64,000 nucleotides of DNA from Anas platyrhynchos. Its lineage: Eukaryota > Chordata > Aves > Anseriformes > Anatidae. Positions 58,680-64,000 of this stretch are shown piece by piece (position 1 is the stretch's first letter; every line of letters begins with the position of its first letter). The notes under the pieces are model-generated. The model made no database searches and had not been told where the DNA came from. It saw only the letters and a program-made list of their open reading frames with translations. The stretch lies in assembly GCF_047663525.1 (NCBI RefSeq), contig NC_092602.1, forward strand, positions 3,107,501 through 3,171,500. The letters run 5' to 3'. A program made the translations under genes and the position numbers.

Positions 58680-59200
58680 AGTGTTTGTGGTCTGTAGAGC
58701 TACTTTCCATCCTAAGCATATAGGAAAATAATAATTTAAGTAATTAAACGCTTATTTTTCATCTGCTGCCCTTTCTGCTGAGCTAAGTATTTAAAGCATG
58801 TATCTGGTGTACAGAAATGCGTACCTCTGACTTACCTGCATAAAGTCTGACTGCTTGTTTGCTTCTGCACACTGTGTTCATGTGGCAGGTACAGTGAAGT
58901 GAAAGCTGTGCAGCCTTCCAGGCTCCTAGCGAAGAGCTCCGAGCACAGCTTTGGTGCTTTGTATTTCACCGCCGCATTTAAAGACATTAAATGCTCCCTG
59001 CTGGCGTTGTCTTGGAATTGCCACTATAAACTTACACGACTTCAAACCCACTGTGTACATTATCCTCTGCCAAGTCCTTTTCTTTGCGATTTTTGGCGAT
59101 AAACCCGTAGATGTAATTAGATTTAATTAGCGAGACAGCCGCCTCTCTGCAGCTGTTCCACGACAAGCCCGAGGGGGGCACTTGCCCTTCGCTGACAGCT
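58680..59200. other. intergenic DENR-CCDC62
   Basis: About 0.5 kb from the DENR poly(A) site to the CCDC62 CpG block. No gene or repeat recognised. Confidence 0.65.
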
Positions 59201-59720
59201 CCTGGCGGGCGCGGGACTCGAACCCGAGGCCCTTCCCCTCCGGGGCGGGGCTTCTGCCTAACGGCCACCGGGGGCGGGGCGCAGCCGTGGCGTCAGGGCC
59301 AGGGCGCCGGTGGGTGGGGGGCTGAGGGGAGGGGGTCGCCGCCTCAGGGCTGTAGTGGGGGGACTCCCCAAGGAGTTTTACGTTTTTTTGTGATTATTTT
59401 TGGGTGTTTTCCCCCCTTTTCTCGCAGGGCTGCCGGATGAGAAGGCGGCTGGGTGGCCGTGCGGCGCCTCAGCCAGCGGGAGCCGCCCCCCCCTCAAGGC
59501 TCCATGCCGGCTGCTGCCCGCTCCGGGCTAACGCCTGGCAGCGGCCCCGGCCCCTATGAACCCGGCCCGGCCGCGCTCCGCTTCGCCTCAGGTAAAAAAA
59601 AATAAGTAAATAAATAAATAAAACAAGAACCGGGGCCCTGGGCAGGGGGCTGCTGGAAACGTGAAGCGCTCAGTGTGCTGCTGACGGCTTCGGGCAAAGC
59701 CCACAGGTGGCACCACAGCC
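59200..59720 (+). promoter_or_regulatory. CCDC62: CpG-rich promoter region of CCDC62
   Basis: CpG-dense block with GC-box cores GGGGCGGGGC at about 59242-59251 and 59271-59280, about 300 bp upstream of the start codon. No TATA box seen. An (AAAT)n run follows just inside the first intron. Confidence 0.65.
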
Positions 59721-62700
59721 GCAGGCAGCGTTTAGGGGCGGTCTCTGTGCCTAACATACAAAGATTTCCATTTAAACCGACCCGGAGTTTGTTATCAGGA
59801 AACTGGGACGCTTGTTCTTCGTGCTGAAGTGTGTTCGCCGTGTTGTGTTTCCTAGAAATTCAGCCCGAGCTTTGAGAGCAGCACCATTGAGAAGCAGAGG
59901 CGAGAGCTCCAGGTTTTAATCGCAGAACTGAAGGATCGAGAGGAGGAGCTGAATGCCATGGTTGCCGTGCATCAGAGGGAGCGCCTCGCCTGGGAAGATG
60001 ATCGGCAAAAAATACTGACTCTGGCAGAACGATGCACCTTGCTAAACAGTAAGCATTGTCTATAAAGAATAGGATCCCGGTCTTTCAGTAAGTTTGGATG
60101 CTTTGAGCTCTTACTGACAGCGTTGCATCATGTATGGAACAATTTCCTACACTTCAGCCTTACATTTAATTGTCTTCTTTCTGAGATCAAAACTTCTACA
60201 GTGGTTCTAAAATGGACTGATCATGTAGGACGTTCATTTGAATTTGTAAATTGCTTCTGTGGACTCATGAAGTAACTATGGAGAGAGAACAACTTGCAAG
60301 CATGCCGGTGGTCTGCAGAGCCCTGTGGCCTGAGGTTCTGCTGCAGAGCTTTGATATCATCCATGAGGCACCTGTATAAATCACCTGGTGGCTCCAAACA
60401 GCCTTGTTTGACAGCTGTACCACAGAAGTCACCATGGAGTTTGTGTTCTGTCTGACCTGGGTAACAGGAATCCTCATTTGGAGTGCACAAAGTGAACATT
60501 CATTTCTGAATTACGTGATTTTAATTGAACACTCATTTAATTCATGGACACAGGATTAAATTACTGTACATACATTAGTATAAAATCACTGTCCAGTAAT
60601 TAAAATCTCAGAAGTATCTAGCGTGGTTTCTCACAATTACCTTCTCTTTTTTTTTTTTTTAGATGAACTGAACAAGAGAAATGACATTATAAAATCATTA
60701 ACCAAAAAGTTAAAGCTCTTAGAATCTCAGCAGAGTGACAGTAAGGCAATATGTGAAATTACACAACAGAAGTTTAAAGAGCTGTCTCAAAAACTAATAG
60801 ATGTGACTCTTCACTGTCAGGGTCTGGAGGTAGGAGTTTAATAATGGTCTGATTTTGCAGTCCAAACATGTGGAATGCCAGTGACACTTGTGAATTTCAC
60901 TGGTGAATGAATATTTCAGATTATCAGGCTCCTGAGTTGTGTGTCTTTTAGTACAGTAATTTTAGATCAAGGTGTCGATCTGAATCATGTGGAGGGAAGA
61001 AAAAAAAAAGCTTTTCTAGGATAGGATTTGGAATTTGATGTTTGCTTACTTAGTTTTGGAGAACATTGTTCAGAACCAACTTGCTTCCAAAAATCTCCGG
61101 CACCATGACTTCGTGTTAACCCCCAAAACTGTACTGGTACTTCACTGGGAAGTTCCAGAAAGTCTTACTTACGCTACTGGTTACTATTAAGAACTGTTAA
61201 TATTCTGTAACTGGTTTAAGGATATGAATTATTTTTTTTCAAATGACTTGGCAATGATGTGTTTATTACAATAATCTTTCCCCGTGTCCAATACGGTAAA
61301 GCAGTATTCTGTGTTTTCATCTATCTAATAGTTTTAAGGCATGCAGGCTGTTAAGGCCCTTGATGACAAGCAAGTTTAGATGTACAAGAACTGGGGAACA
61401 ATTTCTATTTCAGCCTTCTTTTGTCCAAATCCTCTGTTGCCATTCGTGATTTTTAAATAAAGTTGTCCATACATTTGCTGGCAAAACTGTAACTTTGAAT
61501 TAGTGAAGTAAAAATTGACATCGTTATTTCTGTTCACTAGGAGGAAAATCAAATTCTCCGCTGCTCCGTTTTGGAACTGTCTGCTAAGAAAGGTCAGCTG
61601 CAAGCTAGAGAACAGGAGCTTCTTAAAAAGCTTGAGCTGAAGGTAACATCTGTCATCTCATCAGGCACTAACTGTGATCAAAATGCAGTGCATTTATTGG
61701 TGACTGACACAGTGTTTTAGTCTGTGTTGTTTTCACATCTGTTTAATTTTTTGGCTTGACTGAGAAGGAAAAAGTGGTCAACAAACAATAAACTGGTTTA
61801 TTTTCATAAAAAGGCATGTTTCCTGGCTTTGATTTCTTTTTTCCCCTCAAAAACCCAGAAGGAAATTTGTGAAGTAGCTACACTTACTGCAGTAAGGCGT
61901 ACTGTTGTTTTGTTGAGATCCATATGTGAAGGTAAAACAATAATCAGGAATATGTTCTGTTTCATATTTCAGGGAGAGGCTGTACTTGAAACAACTGATT
62001 ACATTGCTGAGTTTACATCTAAATTAAAGCTGGAGAGTGCACTGCGTGCAGCAAAGGCAGAAGAATTCAGTCTCAACAAAGAAAAGCAGGACCTCAGACT
62101 GAGACTGAGAGAACTAATACTTGAAACAGATAAGCTGAAAGGTAAATGTTTATACCAGGCACCTCATTAAGTATGGACCAGCGTGATTTCTTTTCATGCT
62201 GGGAAATACTATGTTTTGTTTTAAAGATGACCTCTGTGAAAAGATGAAAGAAAATAATAAACAGCAGGAAGAAATCATTCACCTCAAACAAGAAAATGTC
62301 GTCTTGAAGAATGAACTTGCACTTAATGGTAAGTGCAGGCAGTTGGCTTTTCAAGCCTTGACTTTCAACAGATCAGAACCTTCTAGATGACAGCAGTTCA
62401 CTGGAATCTGAGGGAGGCAGCTTTCTTGACATTTAATAAAGGTAGATGCCCTTCTGTGTTATTCTGTGAAAGCAGTACCTAGGACTTCTGCAGGGACAGT
62501 TTATAAAACCTTGTAAAAGCACAAAGTTCACCAATGTGACGATGTGTGGAGGAGTAAATGGTTCAGAGGATTCTCTCTTGAGAATTTTTGAGACTTTCAT
62601 GTCTCTTGTGGTATTAATACAATAAATGGGGGTGGTGTTCTTCCTTCTGAGTTAGGTTGCATAGAAGTTGGTGATATACTGAAAAGATGCAACATGCAAA

Positions 62701-63273
62701 GTCTAGAGCTTAGGCCCTGTGAAATTACTAGCGTGTTCACTCCCTCCTGTGGGCAGCAAGCAGGTGTTGCTGTTGAAGCAGCAATATGTTCACAAATTCA
62801 GTTTGGTACTTTGGTGCTCGGTATTTCCCAGCACTTACCTGTACAAGCCATGTTTTAGAATTAAGTACTAAGCTTCTTTTCCATGAAAGAATGTAAACAT
62901 GGAAAAGTAAAATGTATCAATCAATGAAGTTGAATATTGCTACTAGTAAAACTAGATGCTGGTTTAGGTGAAAAGCCCGAAGAAAATACCTAATAAATCT
63001 GTGAGACAACTTACTGTGTTTTTGTTCAGAGGGAAAAGAGATCCCGTTGATCTTAAGAAAGTGCTTTTATTTTGTTTAGGTACTTGTTTCTACTGCTACA
63101 GACATGCATAAACAAATGTACTTGATTTGTGTCTATTCACTTAAAGTAAGTAACTTGAAAACTATATAACATGTTTTGAAACAGTTGAGAAAGCAAAGAG
63201 AAAGGATCAACTTCTTCAGTTTGCCAAGTCTAAACAAGTACGGACTGACACGGAGCTATCAAGTTTGCGACAG
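59556..63273 (+). CDS. CCDC62: coiled-coil domain-containing protein 62 (5' part; gene continues past window)
   Basis: A coiled-coil protein known in mammals as testis-enriched and linked to nuclear receptor coactivation and male fertility. Coding exons seen: 59556-59591, 59856-60048, 60663-60829, 61541-61642, 61973-62141, 62227-62328 and 63185-63273. They give 286 codons, ending in phase 0. It starts MNPARPRSASPQ; mammals also begin MNP. Exon 2 carries STIEKQRRELQVLIAELKDR, matching the human STIEKQRKELQLLIGELKDR region, and continues MVAVHQRER. Later segments EKQDLRLRLREL, EEIIHLKQENV and KDQLLQFAKSKQ align in order with mammalian CCDC62. Almost the whole length is heptad-rich coiled coil. 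Overall identity is much lower than for the other genes here, typical for a fast-evolving reproductive gene. Location next to DENR agrees with mammals. The remaining C-terminal half lies beyond the window. Confidence 0.93.
59598..59623 (+). repeat. A run and (AAAT)n microsatellite
   Basis: AAATAAGTAAATAAATAAAT-type tetranucleotide repeat a few bases inside CCDC62 intron 1. Confidence 0.85.
60049..60662 (+). other. CCDC62: CCDC62 intron 2
   Basis: GTAAGC donor to a long T run and AG at 60661-60662. A 92-codon minus-strand frame (60221-60499) lies inside; it matches nothing recognised. Confidence 0.7.
61859..61931 (+). other. CCDC62: candidate frameshifting cassette exon in CCDC62
   Basis: 73 nt flanked by a strong pyrimidine tract plus AACCCAG and by a donor GAAG/GTAAAA. 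It is open in the frame set by the previous exon (KEICEVATLTAVRRTV). Its length is not a multiple of three, so inclusion shifts exon 61973-62141 into a frame with an immediate stop. Skipping it gives the register that aligns with mammalian CCDC62, with the same residue spacing. It may be a pseudo-exon or a regulated non-productive exon. Confidence 0.3.
62329..63184 (+). other. CCDC62: CCDC62 intron 6
   Basis: GTAAGT donor to CAG at 63182-63184. No repeat or RNA gene recognised. Confidence 0.75.
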
Positions 63274-64000
63274 GTATGACCCCAGTTGTGCTTCTATTCT
63301 GAGATTATAAAGACGTTTTTCAGTAACATCAGATTTGCATAGAACAGTGTGAAAGTTAAAACTGTCTGTTCTTAAATAAGAAAGAAAAAAAAAATCACAT
63401 TTGCTGTTGCTGCCTTGTTGAGACACTGCCAAATGTTGATATTTTTTTTTTGTTTAAATTAAAAATCCTTGATACAAATCCTTGTATTTACACGGGCTTT
63501 TGGCCTCTATTGTGTAGTTGTATCTACTTAGTTCTGCAATGAGTAAACATCCCCGCAGCACCCTGGTGAGGTAACAGTTCATCAGTGTGTGTATAACCAG
63601 AAGGTGCTATGCTCCGAAGTCATCTGAAAGGCAGTGGGAGTTGGGTGTGCTGGCTCACGTGTGCCCAAGGTGAACTCCTGCAGCATAAAGGGCAGGGTGT
63701 ACCAAAAGAGCTTGCTTCAAGGGAGACTTAAACCCAGTGTGTTCACCTGCACTTATTTGATGTTTCCAAGGCACGTTCAATATTCTTTTATTGCAAATAA
63801 TTGATCAGTGTGTTATCTTTCAGGTTAGCTATACAAAACATTCCGTTCAGTGAAAACCAAAACTGCAGTCATCATTCCTTGTCCTGTAATTTTGCTTTGA
63901 ACAACATAATAACAACTTGTGCAGAGTACTGAATAGCAGTAATGATATTTTATTTTTGGTTCATTGTGGTTTAGTTACAGAAGACCACTCCAGTCCTGTA
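63274..64000 (+). other. CCDC62: CCDC62 intron 7 to window end
   Basis: GTATGA donor at 63274. Near the end a T-rich tract with TTTAG at 63971-63975 precedes an open stretch (LQKTTPVL), but this does not match the mammalian continuation (IYVKQQSD), so I do not call an exon. Confidence 0.6.

Noticed and set aside
59195-59235. tRNA T-arm-like sequence on the minus strand (GGGTTCGAGTCCC)
   Set aside because: The B-box core is perfect, but the T-stem has a mismatch, no matching 5' acceptor strand lies about 70 nt upstream on that strand, and the D and anticodon arms cannot be drawn. Likely chance in a CpG-rich promoter.
60221-60499. 92-codon minus-strand frame in CCDC62 intron 2 as a possible processed pseudogene
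   Set aside because: No recognisable parent protein, no A-tail and no flanking duplication seen.
63976-64000. Possible next CCDC62 exon at the window end
   Set aside because: The acceptor is passable, but the translation does not match the expected continuation and the block is cut by the window edge.

Overview
This is a vertebrate nuclear region with six intron-containing protein genes, almost certainly from a bird. The introns are compact, the coding exons match mammalian orthologues residue for residue over long stretches, and the recognisable interspersed repeats are CR1 LINE 3' ends, the typical avian/reptilian family. A galliform such as chicken is plausible; species and chromosome are inference. 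All exon coordinates were read by hand from splice sites and reading frame. The summed coding lengths were then checked against the known protein lengths.

Layout. (1) 1-23430, + strand: the 3' three quarters of ATP2A2 (SERCA2 calcium pump), from the A-domain TGES exon to both alternative ends. SERCA2b ends in a read-through exon at 17515. SERCA2a is spliced to a tiny coding exon at 22334-22347. (2) 23430-34413: about 11 kb with no protein gene I can support. It holds one candidate minus-strand exon at 28457-28584. (3) 34414-41016, - strand: ANAPC7 (APC/C TPR subunit), complete, 11 coding exons, 565 aa, ending tail-to-tail with ATP2A2. (4) 42696-46814, - strand: ARPC3 (Arp2/3 subunit 3), complete, 7 coding exons, 178 aa. 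(5) 48086-52210, - strand: GPN3 (GPN-loop GTPase 3), complete, 8 coding exons, 284 aa, with two CR1 fragments in opposite orientation around one exon. (6) 52.2-58.7 kb, + strand: DENR (translation reinitiation factor), complete, 198 aa, sharing a CpG-rich divergent promoter region with GPN3. It uses two GC-AG introns and a 20-nt exon. (7) 59556 to the window end, + strand: the 5' part of CCDC62 (coiled-coil protein), 286 codons seen.

The genes do not form a pathway. They are housekeeping functions (calcium transport, anaphase-promoting complex, actin nucleation, RNA polymerase II assembly, ribosome recycling/reinitiation) plus one gene expressed mainly in testis in mammals. CpG-rich blocks mark the starts of ANAPC7, ARPC3, GPN3/DENR and CCDC62. 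The gene order joins ATP2A2-ANAPC7-ARPC3-GPN3 directly to DENR-CCDC62; in human these two blocks lie many megabases apart on 12q24.

I found no tRNA, rRNA, CRISPR, retroviral or other capsid-bearing element that I can support. Nothing here looks like a wholly new biological system. The most unusual items are the paired GC-AG introns in DENR, the inverted CR1 pair around a GPN3 exon, the candidate exon in the ATP2A2-ANAPC7 gap, and a frameshifting pseudo-exon in CCDC62.
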